64,000 nt of DNA, taken from positions 251,811-315,810 of the forward strand of contig JANPYM010000003.1 in NCBI GenBank assembly GCA_025890175.1. Direction: 5' to 3'. Positions 11,497 through 25,249 of the stretch are shown piece by piece. Position numbers and translations under genes: made by a program. How positions within the stretch are numbered: position 1 is the stretch's first letter; each line of letters opens with the position of its first letter. Under the pieces are notes generated by a model that was not told where the DNA came from, searched no databases, and was given only the letters and a program-made list of their open reading frames with translations. The DNA comes from Ciborinia camelliae (taxonomy: Eukaryota; Ascomycota; Leotiomycetes; Helotiales; Sclerotiniaceae).

Positions 11497-12505
11497 GATG
11501 CGTTTCTTTATTTATTGGTGTGTGCTTTGCTTAAGTTGGTTGATTAGGTGGTTTTTACTTGTTTTTACTTGCTTTTGTTTTTATACTTGTTTTTATTTTT
11601 GTGCTTTGATTTGATTTGGTTGGGGTTTCGGTATAGGTATAATACGATACGATAAAATACTATTCTGCAGCTCTGCTGTGCATTTCTCCTCTTGAAATCA
11701 TGTCTCTCTATGCATGTATGTGATTATTAACGAATTTATCAATTAAGCTTCCATATATTTCATTATATCTCCCATATATACAGGTGACAGGACAGGTTCT
11801 TCACTCCCCAGATCCCGCACCATCTGAATTTATACATGCATCTACCAAGTGCAAACCGATATATCCAGCATGAATTCATTCGCATCCGCGCCTTGCGGAA
11901 AGACAGACACAGGATCCACCCACCATCCTTCTTCCTTTCCCATGTTAGGACCGCCATCTCGTCATCATTATACCCAAGACCCAAGACCCCAAAGCCGAAT
12001 TCAAAAAGCCGCTGGTTGTCCTGGACAACGACAAACACTTTTCCGAGATCCATATTGCGCCCAAACCCCCCCTTCCCCCCCAAGTCCTCTTCACCTCGCT
12101 TCAATCCCATCCAGTGATCCTGCCTAGGCGTATATGACTCCCCTTCTGTGACGGGTTTCTCCTTTCCCCCCTTGCTCCTCGAAATTGTATAAAGATATAT
12201 ACGTACTCATTTAGCATTTATTCGTAACCCAAAATATGAAAGACGCGGTATAATTTGTGAAATTTCCTAAATATTGATTAAAAATATGTGAACCGCCAGT
12301 CGAACCAGTATGTGTATTCAAACCCCTGCGTGTATGGAACCGTCCGTATAGAACTTCTTGTGAGCTAAATAATTGATATCCGGGGCAGAATAGATTATGC
12401 GTATATGGGTGTATGTGAGGCTTAACTTTATTAGCATCGAAATTGGGTGTCGTTCATTAATCGTATGTGCTCGTATTCATAACCATTCACCTGAACACCA
12501 GTATA
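11497..12505. other. Intergenic region with one possible orphan exon
   Basis: Holds the 3' ends of the converging transporter and Zn2Cys6 genes. On the plus strand 11949-12137 is an open segment preceded by a CATGTTAG acceptor-like site and ending in TGA. Its translation includes KKPLVVLDNDKHFSEIHIAP, which looks more protein-like than the two overlapping frames. No upstream exon with a start could be joined to it, so it is recorded only as a possibility. Nothing else is recognisable. Confidence 0.3.
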
Positions 12506-15352
12506 TCAACCTCTTCGTTTAGCAATCGGATTCACCATCTCATTTGGATCGGAGTAATCCCAATGTCTTTTAATCCCACTTTCATATACATTCGCGACCG
12601 ATTCTTGCCACATGCTTGGGCTCACAAAAGACGGGATTGGCGCTCCGGAATACTGCTGTGGAGGCATGGGTTGCGATCCTGGCGGTAAGCTCACATTGGG
12701 GAGAATTTGCATTTCGGGGAGAGTCGGGAGTTCTTGTGCACCTGAAGAGGGAGGTTTTAGAGGAGGGGTCCTTTCAGAAGCAGAGCTGCTCGAAGCGGGA
12801 GGCGTACCGAAAGTGCTGTTCCATTGGCTGAGGATATATAATTAGTTTAATACTTTTTGGATGGAGATCAAGCATCACTTACTCAAAAATTCTTGACGGG
12901 TTCCACGAGACTTGTTCTGTCATTGGAACCCCGCTAGCTATTGGGACCGGAGCTCTTTGACCAGAGGCCATCATTACCAGGGACTGTACGGCAGGAGAGT
13001 CACTTTTCGTATCTACGCCCCCAGCTGATATTGGTGAGATGGGGTGGCTTGGGTAACTGACTTGTGACTGTTGGGCATTTTGATGTCCCAAATTTTGACT
13101 CTCCATTGAGGTACTTCCTTGACGATATTGTTGAACGTTTCCTCTGGCAGGACTTGTATTGGCCGGTGCTGCTGGACTACCATATGGAAAAGATGTTTTC
13201 AAAACGAAAGGCTTTCTAGTGTCAGCTGAAAATGCTTGTCTGAGTGACTCAATCTGTTGTTGCATGTCTGGCATGGGCCATGAGCTGGTACACTTTTCTA
13301 GGATTCTCATATGCCGAGTAAAGTATTCGCGGGCGTCCGAGTTCAGATCTGGATCCGGAGATGTGATTGCGACCTATAATACTGTCAACATATCCTGATG
13401 GTCAGTAAGTTGTGTTTGTACATACCAGGTGCAGAACTGTACAGGTCAGAACGCAATATATGGTGAAGTTGATGCCTCGTTGCATGCATAATAGACCAGT
13501 CAAGCCAAAATACTGCAAGACGCTTTCTTGAAGTCTGCATAGCAGTTTCGCAGAATTATAGCATATGAGCATATGGTGTTTCCATCCTCCGTCCATACCG
13601 CCTGAATCCATGAAAGTGAGTTGGGGTCGATGAAGCATAATGATACTTAGATAATAATAGGAGTGAAGATTGCCAATGAAATGGGTAGGTAGCCATGGAG
13701 GAGATCCATCCGCTGGGAATTCGATTTGCAAGTTTTCGGGCAGGTCATTCATCCAAGTTTCAAAAGATGGATTCAGTTGAACGAAGTCTGGATCGATACC
13801 CCACTCCTTCCTCTTCTTGACCTTTGCGTACACATTATTCATCCTCCGGACATTGCGAACAACACGTGTGAACCAGGTGAAATTGCGAGTTATATTGAGT
13901 TCCCCGTTGTCGATTCCAGCCCTGGGTACACTTAAGTCAAGCGTTTCCATATCAACCGCGAGATCCGTTCGGCCTTGTGGAGAGCCGATCATCAGCTCGC
14001 AAACGAAAATGGTTTGCCAGATTCGAGTTTTAGTAATGCAATCAGCAAGATCAGAGCCACAGGTTCTACCTGCCTTGTGGTCTTCATAGTGCTCGTCTAG
14101 ACCCAAATCCTTCGCCATTTGGACGCATGATACTACAGTCATCCATGAGCGATAGTAGTATCCACGTTTAGGCGCGGATTCTCTTGCTTTGAGTATTATT
14201 AGGTTTGCCTGAAGAGTGCTCAATCGCGGAACGTCCATAAAAGAGTCGGCATGTTCTGTATCAAATTAGCGGGATGTTTCATTTAAGTGCAAGATATACT
14301 CTTACTGGAAGCAAGGGCGAGCCACTGATGTCCCTGTGCTGGCTCATCGTCAAGTCTTCCAGCGATTGCAAAAATTGCTTCGAGTATGAGAGGGGAGATC
14401 GCATCTCGATTCGTATGCCATTGCTGGTAAAATAAAGGTTTGTTAAGAACAGGTACGTATGGATGTACGTTTGTGAAATACATATCGAAATAATGCAGGA
14501 TAGTCTGTTCGTCTGGAAGTAGTTCCGGAGGTATCCTAATCTTCATGTCTGCGCTTATTGTAATTGGGGGGAGAGGATGTTTGTATTCATCGATGTCTTC
14601 AAAAGCTGGTTCCTCAACCAAATTCCTGGTCCTATTCTTGTTGTTCAGGTATGGAGCTATTTTTCTATCAGAACTACAACTTAGTTTGGTATCCAAAGCA
14701 CTTACCTGTGCCTGCTGGATTCATCTTAAGCTCTCCCAATAAATCGGCCAAATTTTCCCCATCATATTCACTCTGACTATAATTTTCCGGTGAATCGTGC
14801 GTTTGCTGCTGAAGAGGGGCCGGAGGATATACCCCCTGGGGAGAATATTCCGAATGTTGGCTGAGCGCGCTGACTGGAGTTTGAAGACTATTATAGTGCA
14901 TGCTCTGTTGACTATGTGCACTGGAAGGCCCTCCGTATGGAATGGATTGGTACATATTATTTGGATCGGGGTATGAAGGTTGCTGCGTATAAATGGGAGG
15001 AACCACCTTCGAAGAACCTGGCATTTGCTGCTGTACCGAAAGTTGTTGATGATAACCATCGCCCGGATTTCCCCCATTGTCAAATTGTGCCGGTTCTGCT
15101 TCAAAGCTTTGGTTGTTCTGTTGAAAATCGCGATCGTAGTTCACTGTTGGAGGAACACATCCTAACTTGAGCCTTGTACAAGCGGAGCATGGCCAGGTAT
15201 TTGTTGTTGCAGCATCACACTTAATCTTTCGTTTTCGACATCCTTCACAAGCTCGCATCACTATATTGCATCAGTAAAGAAATGCGCATATTGCAAGATT
15301 CTCCTACCCTTCAAACGCTTGTGGCGATTATGTTCGTCAACGAAGACATAAT
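12506..15352 (-). CDS. Zn2Cys6 fungal transcription factor (first exon missing)
   Basis: A nuclear DNA-binding regulator; target genes unknown. Exons in transcript order are 15352-15308, 15260-14706, 14656-14306, 14255-13426, 13373-12883 and 12827-12506, all joining in frame to give 863 residues plus an unseen N terminus. The zinc cluster C-x2-C-x6-C-x9-C-x2-C-x6-C is complete, starting RACEGCRKRKIKCD. It is preceded by VFVDEHNRHKRLKVM, so the apparent ATG at 15258 is an internal Met. A Gln/Pro/Ser/Tyr-rich linker follows. The fungal-specific transcription factor domain starts near TILHYFDMYFTNVHPY and runs through SRLDD-like and YYYRSWMTVV segments to MLHRPQLTF. The C-terminal tail is low-complexity and ends NPIAKRRG. 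The 15352 exon begins in mid-codon after CTTAG, so the start codon lies upstream in an unidentified exon. It converges on the transporter gene. Confidence 0.85.
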
Positions 15353-18300
15353 CTAAGATGTATCAGCCAATGTCAATTTCAAGGTACCGCAAACGAAGGA
15401 AGATGGCGCACTCCTTTGATTCTCTCTCGGGCCATAATTTGTTGGCGCAAATGAAAAGTTCTGCATTTGTGAGCTCTGTGGGAGTAGTCTCCTTGTTCCA
15501 AGATCTTGGGACATGTTCTATATTCAAATGCGATTTCGATCCCAGCTTCCTACACAATTTCAAGACCAGTTTATATGCGCCTGTTCTCGAATCTCTTATG
15601 TACAATGGCTTCTTTTGGTGAAGATCGACGATATATTTAGAGTAAAGGATAAGGAAGCGGAGTGTCGTGAACCCAGAAATCTTCTACTCGGCCGCATTCG
15701 GATGAGGGGGCACAATCCAGGCCAAGAATAAGCACGAATGGGGTTTTGGTCCGACTAAGAATTCGAGGGGCGACGAAGCGGAAGGTTTAAAATCAAACGG
15801 GTGGAGTATCGGGGCTTCAAGGATATCGAAGAATGAAACTGCGGAAGTCGATCAGAGTCAGCTAATTGTCTATATTTGAAGACATCGTGAGTAGCACAAC
15901 ATGCGCCTACCTACCTCACGTCGTAAGTGCGTGATATTAGCGTATACTGATATGGTATCATGAGACGAAGAAAGTGTTGCACTGTTGCCCCTAGGTAAAA
16001 GAAAAAGGAGTGACTACTTTGACAGATTGTATGATTTCTTTTGATGCGCTATTCGATCAGAATCGATTGAAGATGGATGGTTGTTGTATGTACAGGTACC
16101 TGTGACTTTGAGTACTCCGCACTCAAGAGAAGCTTGGATTGATCTAGGGTCGTGCCACAACAAAAAGTATATTAGTGCAAGTGATGCAAGAGAGTAGGAT
16201 GAACGCCCTTCCAGACCAGAATCTATAAAGTATTGGGTATTAGATGGAAATAATAAGAGAGTGGCCTGTGGGCTATAATTTTGCCATGGGTATGGATAGG
16301 GATAGGTAAGGTTGATATAGGTATGGGTATAGACGCAATCCCCCCCAAAAAATCCCAAGTTTCTCTTACCAAAGGATCAGATGTGAGGGTATTTACTTCA
16401 TGCAGGTGGTGGATGGAGGAGGGATAATGGGTTATGGAACCATGGGTGTTGTATGGGGGTTGTCAATCAAGCTAAGGTCTGACAAGATTCACAACAAGAG
16501 ACCCGCAAGTGAGTATACCGGGAGGTGATAGCAAGGAACTCGAAACGGCTGGTTCCCAAAATCCCGGTCAAATATATAGTCGTGGTACAGTACTGCTACA
16601 AGATGAGAAGGCGAATACGTACCTAGGAAAAATGAAGGAGATAATAATGCCCTTTACCAGAACCGGGAAGTAGAAAAGGGAAAAGGGAAAAGGAAAATTG
16701 AAGGAAACCTCAATAGAAGGGACGAAAAATGATATACTTCGTAGACTCCTTTCGGTCTCCAATATCAGATTATACGGAATACTACCTAGGTATCGTAAGT
16801 TGTAACTACCTAGTAACTTCCTTGTCAATGAAAAAAAATCAAAAGTCGAAGTCCAAATTTAAAGTGGTATTTTTGCATTGGTAATAATTTATAAGGTTGG
16901 CCCCTCTCTACAATGCCTTAGTAAACAATGAAATCGCCAAATCATTATCATTATAGGAAAGAACGGGAAAGAGAATACGGCAGGTCCTCCCCTCAGTGTT
17001 TCACCCATAATCTCGATAAATTGTCTAATATTCCGTCCTGGTGCGGATGCTGCCGAAATCTGAGCTCCTGAATCAGGTTGGGATGGATGTTGGGAAGGAT
17101 GTGATGTGATTGCTGCTTTCACATGCATCATTCATCTTATCTTTATTCGTAATATTGTTGATATACCGGTACTAATTGGTACGGCTATAGGTACCCGAAG
17201 TGCGGTTGCTAGGTAGTGTCTACTATTTACTGTAAGTTCCCGGGGACAAGGCTTCTGGTGGTTACAAAATATTCCTACATATGCCGAAAGCGTCTATTCC
17301 ATCTAATCATTCGTCTAAGTTAATACGGGTTAAAGGAAGCCATGGCCCATGAGATGAGGTCACAGAGAAGATCGAAAGGCCATATGAACTACTGAAAGAC
17401 ATGCAATAACCGCTCATCTTTCATAGGTAAAAGATCCCGTAAATCTAGCCTTCGGGCCGGTGCTGCATAGAAAACTAATTTGGGTTGTATGAAACGGCGA
17501 TCAGTGGGAAACATGTTAGTTCTCTACATCTCTCTACCCGCTATTATTATCTCCTGGAAAACAGGTACCACCTGTTTAGTATTATATAAAGCGCAGGGAG
17601 CCGAGAACATTTTACACCCGTCAAAATTATATACGTATGGATTATTAGGGATTTATGAGAAACAAAGGATGACTCAATATTATTATAGTATTATGGGGCA
17701 AGAAAAGCAGGCATCCTTCCTGGAATTGAGTTTGTGCTAACACGAGCAGCACGGTATCGGTACCTACCGTACTTTGAATTTAGAGCTCATCCTCAGAGGA
17801 AGCCTTATAGAGTAACGTTAATATAGACCATTTGGTCCATGGCAAGTTGGTCACAGTGTTAGAGGTCATTTTCTTATGGTATCATAGGCGCCTTATGAGG
17901 GGTAACCCATGACAAAATGATACCGTTTATTTTTTTCTACTGTCCTGCACCAGAAAAGAAATAGGGAAAGCAATACGGAGTAACTGTTTCCCATGATGCC
18001 ATCACAGTCAAAGACTATAACTCATTTTTAGGTACTTGATTGATAACGATCCCGTTATACCACCGAAAAGTCCGCGTAATTTAGGACTTAAAGATCAACA
18101 TATACTCTGTAGGAATATAATGAATGACCTGTCACCTGTGTTACGATTAGATTAAAGTACCTATTATGTGTTTAGCAACTACTATACTAGAAACGCATCA
18201 TCGGTTTGGCGGCGTCTGTAGTTCTTCCATGGCCCCTGGCGGTGAGAGGGAATCACTTAGGTTGACACCGAGATACCGAGAGAGGCAAGTAGACTACTAG

Positions 18301-20062
18301 ACGTGATTCGTGAAGCGATAACCTGTCAGTATTGAGAATACTGTGCATCTTGCATATTTTCAATACTTCCTCAACAACTTGCCCCATAAATAATACTTTT
18401 GTTAGATGATGAGTGGATTCAGGGATCTTTAGACAGCACTACTGCCCCGCAAAACACTATTCCATGGACCATGATGTACTAGCCTGTAGCCAGCCCGCCC
18501 CAGAAAAGGTCGCCGGTATCAGTTTTCGCAAGCAACATGGGACGCAGTTGCCAGCAAGTGCAGCGAACGATGCATATGTGGGTATAGTCTCGAGTCTCGA
18601 CAAGGAACATTGGAATTTCAGGACAAGTCAAAGATTGGAAGTTTTGACCTTAGGATTTTGTGCCACAAAGTCGCAGCCACTCGACCAGCAGAGATGCACC
18701 CGACAATATGGTTCGGTGATTCATTAGGTTAAACTAGATTTATGTCCGTTAAAGATTGTTCACATGGGGAAAAATGCATGCAGACCTTGTTCTGGGCCTG
18801 AGTTTGTTGGTGGAAGCATAGAGAAGGATATCGATGGCTTTAGGTGTTGATAGACAAGCATTTTCTACATCCTGCAAATGGCTCGATTTTCTCCCCACAC
18901 ATCTCCCTTGTTCATTCCTCAAGCCCACGATCCTTTGAAGACTGCAAGAAAATAACCAACAAAAGGGTAGATATCATTTTCGCAGTAAGCTAATTTTGGT
19001 AACTCTTTTCGACAAGGGCGTAGAAACCATTGGCCTAAGAATCACAGACAGCGGTACTTTATCCGGAACGCAAATCAAAGCTGGTATCTTGCAAAGCAAA
19101 GGGACAAAGGTTCAGAAATGACAAAGTTCATTACCTCCATCTCAATTTCAGATGATAGATTGTTTGATCTGAAGCTATACGGACGGTCCAGCTTGACAGG
19201 GAATTACAGTCTGTCTCGTAATTCCGAGCATGAAAAGGAGCTTAAAGATCTTCCGGGATGGATATGAGTATAGCACGGAACCTTCAACCTAGATAAGCGC
19301 AGGATCGCCGCGAGATGCAGATGGCTCGTGCTTGTTGATCCCGTTTTAATAATGTAAACCATTTTCGGATATAGGGAGTAGTAAGTGAAAGCTTTTGATT
19401 CATTCATACTTGGACTTTCAAGTTCTGGCCATAGGCGATGGATATCTCAGACATCAAAGTAAGTTGCCTCTATCATGAGAGCACTACCTACATAGGTAGT
19501 CTCACCAAGGGGGAACTTGGAATCTTAAACACACGAGAGACAATAAGAAAGGAAAACGACGCAATGGACATGAATATACCAATATATATGATAGGCACTG
19601 AAAGGAAAAAGGACAAACTCCAAGTATTTATGGTTACATTAGGTATTTGAGTACGATTTCCAAATTCCATATTCGGTAGAGAAGCTGGATTAGTCATAAT
19701 GTGAATCAATGCCTCAGGCACAAACTTTTATCCCACTAGGTTCCAACCAACCTTCCATAGTTCGCCTCCACTTACATCTACAGCTGCTTTATCGATAAAG
19801 GAAATTTAATAATTTGTTTCATCAACCATATAATTTTGACACCACGGCTGGAACTTTGATTACTGCCATCTATCATACAACGAGCGCACTGCTTTCAAGA
19901 CGAATATCTGGTCGCATATATCCATATCCATCCACCTATCCATCCATCCATCCCGAGTTAAAGAGTTAAAGTTGTTAGTCTATCTAACTGACACCGGAAA
20001 ATCCGTTTCGTTCTTAACACCAGAGCCCCAATTGGCCCCCAAACCAAACCAGCACATCAATC
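15353..20062. other. Gene-free region upstream of two divergent genes
   Basis: No credible gene was found on either strand. The start codon and first exon of the minus-strand Zn2Cys6 gene must lie somewhere in the first few hundred bases, and the promoter of the CIA2-like gene lies just before 20063. Short open frames here (for example 15363-15605 minus, 18413-18727 plus) have no family resemblance. Sequence between about 16000 and 19900 is AT-rich with no long repeat that I could recognise. Confidence 0.55.
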
Positions 20063-20898
20063 ATGGCATCAGAAATACAAAACGCGAATCCTACAATTTT
20101 GAATGTATCTGAAATATCACGTCGAAGGGAAAAGCGCAAGGTTCGAGATTATTCGGCCAAGAAACATGGAATACAGAGTATATTGATGGCGAAGCCCACC
20201 TATGCACTCGATCCCTTTTATACGTCAGACTTTTCAGATGATGACTCCGATGACTCTGGTTTGGAGCCAATAGATGAGCAAGAGATATATGGTAAGAATT
20301 ACGAGTTTTCTTATCCATCTATTACCAAATCGGATTCTCGAGATATTCTAGCAACTACAGCATCTGTTATATAGACCCAAACATCATTATTTCAAGATTA
20401 TATATTCCAAACATGCATATCCACTTCCCTTCTACTTACTACTTCACCCAGTACTATCTGGACTTTAGTATCAACATGTGCCAATTGCTTTTCAAAGTTT
20501 GCATGCTGACGTTCATAGATTTAATCGCACCAATTTCGGACCCCGAGCACCCTCTTTCATTAGAGTCTCTCGGAGTAGTTAAGCTCGAGGATGTTCACCT
20601 TGTTCCGCCTTTTGATTGTACAAATCCGGCAGCACTCTCTCGCGTGCTGGTCGAATTAACGCCAACGGTTTCGCATTGCTCCCTAGCAACCGTTATTGGA
20701 CTTGGCGTTCGAGTACGTTTGGAACAAGCTCTCCCGCCAAGTTATCGAGTCGAAGTCAAAATCAAGAAGGATACACACAGTCAGGCGGCAGAAGTCAACA
20801 AACAATTGGCTGATAAGGAGCGTGTTGCAGCTGCACTTGAGAATGATAATCTCATGAAATTGCTAAGGAAGATGATGAAGACTTGTCTCGACGGTTGA
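20063..20898 (+). CDS. CIA2: CIA2/MIP18-family cytosolic Fe-S cluster assembly protein
   Basis: Part of the cytosolic iron-sulfur assembly targeting complex (with Cia1 and Mms19), which delivers clusters to nuclear and cytosolic apoproteins. Exons 20063-20291 and 20519-20898 join in frame (GAT across the junction) to give 202 residues. The MIP18/DUF59 domain fills the second exon: DLIAPISDPEHPLSLESLGV, then VELTPTVSHCSLATVIGL with the conserved cysteine near residue 130, then EVNKQLADKERVAAALEN near the C terminus. The N-terminal 76 residues are basic, then acidic (SDDDSDDSGLE), as in yeast Cia2, which also carries an extra N-terminal stretch. The single 227-bp intron is longer than most here, with a GCTGAC branch-like site shortly before the acceptor. 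It stands alone between two long gene-free stretches. Confidence 0.93.
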
Positions 20899-23800
20899 CG
20901 ATATCACAACCTCATACATAACATTTGCATAAAAGTACTTTCGCCTGTTTAGGGAAATCAATACGAGAAGCGAGAAGACAGCTGACTAGGTAGTGTGAAA
21001 TCACTTCCGCAATACCCTGGTCTCTCTCAAGTTACACAGGCCTAATCCCAGGAATTGATCTACGAATTTAAAGTATCATCAGAAACAATTACATACAAAT
21101 TACAATATTAGCATACTATACCTCGATTCCCGCGTATGCATGTGCGTGCAATACTACTGTACGATACAGGCCGGCGGTAGTGTGCTCATTAAAGAGAAAC
21201 TTCTAGCGAACCTTTCTGTATCTGTAACGTGTTGACTTCGTACAACCGTACGGTACTCTCCAGACTTCAAGTGCTAGTGGCATGTTGATGAGGTCCGAGT
21301 AGATCCAAAGAACATTGATTCACATCGTCCACAAGTGTCATAGACTCTGATTGCCCCCTGATATTTCGTCCACTCTCACCCACCATAAGCGAGCTTCGTA
21401 TAAATCGATTTCTCATGTCCAATAATTAAATTTATAATAATCCCTACAATATTACAATGCTACCACCAAAATCCACATCTCCACAATATAAAACTTATGG
21501 CCTACCAAAAGTTGAATTTTTGACAAGCCCCCATGTACCTGCCCCACAAACTACATCTCGCGTCCATAACTTCACCATTCCCAAGCACTCGAAGTCATAC
21601 AACACCCACTAGATGCTCCTTGACTGATTACAACCTTGATCAACTCTCCTGTCATCATCTCACAAGTTTATGGCCTGCCTCGGTGATGATGAAAGGCGGC
21701 ATAAGCCTTACGTAGGCTATCGTCAACTCTTTCCTTTCACAGGACAAATATTGAATCTCATCTCAAGTTTCTCTCATCTCATCACATCTGGCCAAACTGC
21801 ACGACATATCCCAGGGGTCACGTTCAAACGTTTACACTTCCACCTGTCCCTAGCTCTCCACACCAGATAAGCATAAGTCATCGAAACTCAATTCAGCAAA
21901 ACGATTATTGAACGAAAGGAGGAAGCTTTCGGGCCCGGGGACCTCGAATGTTGGAATCCTTGAAATCTAGAACAATTCCGTGATCCATCACACGTGCTTA
22001 ATATATAACCCGCCTTTTCTCGCGTCTTCAAACTCACTCTTAGGCCTGTCTCGACTCTGGATCCACGTCTACGCACGAGATTTTCACGAGGGCTCAAAGT
22101 ATCGTGGAAGGAACGTGCTGTGATTGTGATTCCCTTGCTGTTTTCCTGGCCTAGAATTCAATGGATCGGGCCGGGTCAATAGCGGAAAGAATTTGCGACG
22201 TCCTTCCTCTTTCTTCGGAGTGACCCCCACGGATTTCAAAGATACATACTGTCTGTATTCATCTAGAGTACGGTGATGACAATCCATTTGGTTGCTTCAT
22301 TTGCCACCCCCAACTTGTTGTCAAGTTTCTTGAACTTCCAATTTCTTCATTGAGCCATTGTTAATATTGATCTATCAATGATTCGATTAATCTCATTAAT
22401 GCTTTCTCTTTCATTGATTTCATTCGTCTGATTCGTCTTATTTATCAGCACCAAATCGCATATGTATCGCATTCTCCAATATAGGTTACAACATACATAA
22501 TATCTATCCATCCATGATCTATCCCTCCTGTAGATCCTACAGATATGGTATACCAAGTTCCAACTCATCTCAAACAAACGGGTACTGTGCAGTAAAGTAA
22601 AGCTCATTGCCATTTGCACCGCATGTGTATGGCTAGAAACCAATAGATCTATCTATACCAGTATCTATATCACAAAAAGAAAGATGGATGGATGGATGGT
22701 ATTCCTGTACAATATTGGTAGCCCTCCTGCACTGCACTGCACTGTATAGTTCCAGGCCTCAGTCCTCACTCCTCAATCACAAGAAAGAACGCAGCAAGAA
22801 ATAAGAAAGGACAAAAGATGACCCGCGCTTGTACGTGGTAACCTACATACTTCCGTAACCTAGGTACATACATCCATCCCTCCACACGCAAGTAGGTAGA
22901 CCGAGTAGATACTCCGTACGTACCAGGCTTCCGCAATACAATAACACATACGGAGTACCTAGGTACATGCAATCTTACCAAAACCAAAATTAGCGTTCCA
23001 CCGTTCCAACGATCCAACGATCCCAAATTCCCACTTCCCACTTCCCACTTCCCACCATACCATACGGAAAATACCCAAGAAGAATAAAGTAAGGATCTTA
23101 CGATTCGTACCAAGTATGCAAGTAGATTAAAGTTTATACCTCGGTGTCAGAGCCCGCATCCGCATCAGCTTTCGCAACAATTACCATTCTTTGACGATTG
23201 CGGTTATAACGTTGTTGGATTTTCGGTATGGGATCGTTCGAATCATACCTACCATTCGATAGATATTAACCAATCAAATGTCAAGATAGACTCGGTTTCG
23301 TTTGTGGCGCAAATATTGCATTTATGTATGCGGATCGGTGATGCCGATATGTATGTATGTACGTACTGTGTGCGAACGGTATGCTATGCTACTCTATGGT
23401 ACTCTATGCATAAGGTGCAAGAATGTGAAGGGAGTGAAGGGAATGAATGGAAACGGATACCTGTCAATATGTCGTATTATATCATATGATACATGGATCG
23501 AGGCATGACAGGAGATAGGTAATTTAGATTCGATCGCAGCGCATCTATCTACTTACTAGGTAGGTATCTATCTCATCAACGAATCTACAGTAATCAGCAA
23601 CGAAAGATTCATGAATGATTTCAGATTTCTGCTGGAATTGGATGGGATGAGTTCCGGGGATTATGGATGGATGGAGGGGGGTGGGAGAAATGTACCATAC
23701 CATCCATCATGGGTAGAAACCGATCGTGCAAATGCGAATACAAATTGCTATATTTTCATGTGATGACAGTTTTCTCTTGTCTTGCTTTGCCTTGCCTTGC

Positions 23801-25217
23801 CGTCTACCCTTCCTTTCTTTATCTTTCTTACCTTGGTCCTTGGTATCTATTACCTTCCATCCATCCATCCATTCATCCATACATTATCTTCCTCATGTAT
23901 AGCGCCCCCAGAGTCCATATACATATACATATACATACATATATACCTCATGTATAGCGCCTTCAATATGTATGTATGTATGTATATATGTATGCATGTA
24001 TATGCACATCCATATACATATATGTACATGTACATGAACATGAACATACACTAGCACCGTACCAATTCCAAGGTATCAATCATATCATACCTAGGTAGGT
24101 AACTTACATCCTTACAATCTTACGATACATACATACCTAGATACATACAAGGCACATGCGTATACAGGACCCAACCCAGAAGTACATATTGTATTTACGT
24201 ACTGTACGGTACTCTCTGCATGTATAATAAAATACTTAGCCGCCAGAATCGATTATTATACATACGTATCTAAGGTAGGTAGGTAGGTACAGTAGTACTC
24301 CGTGTATGGAAATCAAACATTGCCATCCATACCTACTATAATAATGGAAATAATTCCAGGGATATAGGTATGTGGACTCTGGACTCTGGGGGGAATAATA
24401 TTCATCTCCCAGGCTCCAGCCCCCTGCCCACCTGTCTGCACAAACTTCAAAGCCTCCTTTTTTTACCGGTATGTTTCGACTTTCTATTCTTCTTTTCTTG
24501 GACCTCCGCAGTGTTGGTTTTTGAATCCGGTTGTTGGTAAATATGTCAAGTACCTTGTATATAATAAACTGCGAGTCTGTGATTTACCAATTACTTGACT
24601 CCAGATGCAGATATAAATGCAGATGTAACTGTGAATCTGTGATCACTGATATTGGATATTGGATACCAAATTCCAATCTAATCCAATTCAATATCAGCGA
24701 GTTCCATTTCCAATTTCATTTCCATTTCCCATCTCAATTCAAATACGAGAGCAGAGCAGATCTCATCACATCTCACCACATCACATCAGATAGTAATACT
24801 ATAGCTAGCACCCACTCACCTGTCCATCTATGGATCTATTAACAACAATATCATCAACAACACAACACTGGATTCCAAGTCCTGATCTAGACTCTAGCAA
24901 CTAGCTCTTCTATCCCATCCCATCCCGTTCCACCCTCTCCTCTCCTCTCCTCTCATACATACATACATACATATCTAATCTAATCTGAATCATCCCGTCT
25001 CATCTCATCTCATTTCATCTAATACCAGACATCTAATACACACCATCCATATAAAATAAATCAAGATTCAGATCCAGATCCAGATCCAGATTCGAATTCG
25101 GATTACCCTTTTGAGTTTTATGTACCCTTTCTTCTTTCTTTCATTCCATTCCTTACATTTCCAGAAAGTACCTAGGTACTTTTTTGGTATTTATATCTAT
25201 CTATCTATCCTACCTAC

Positions 25218-25249
<32 letters not shown>

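Noticed and set aside
12285..12320. GGTTCGACT-like word on the minus strand considered as a tRNA T-arm
   Set aside because: The stem does not pair and no acceptor or anticodon arm is present. Similar words near 23230 and 26000 failed for the same reason.
15363..15605. 80-codon minus-strand frame considered as the first exon of the Zn2Cys6 gene
   Set aside because: No donor in it gives the right phase to reach the exon at 15352, and the implied intron would be about 35 bases.
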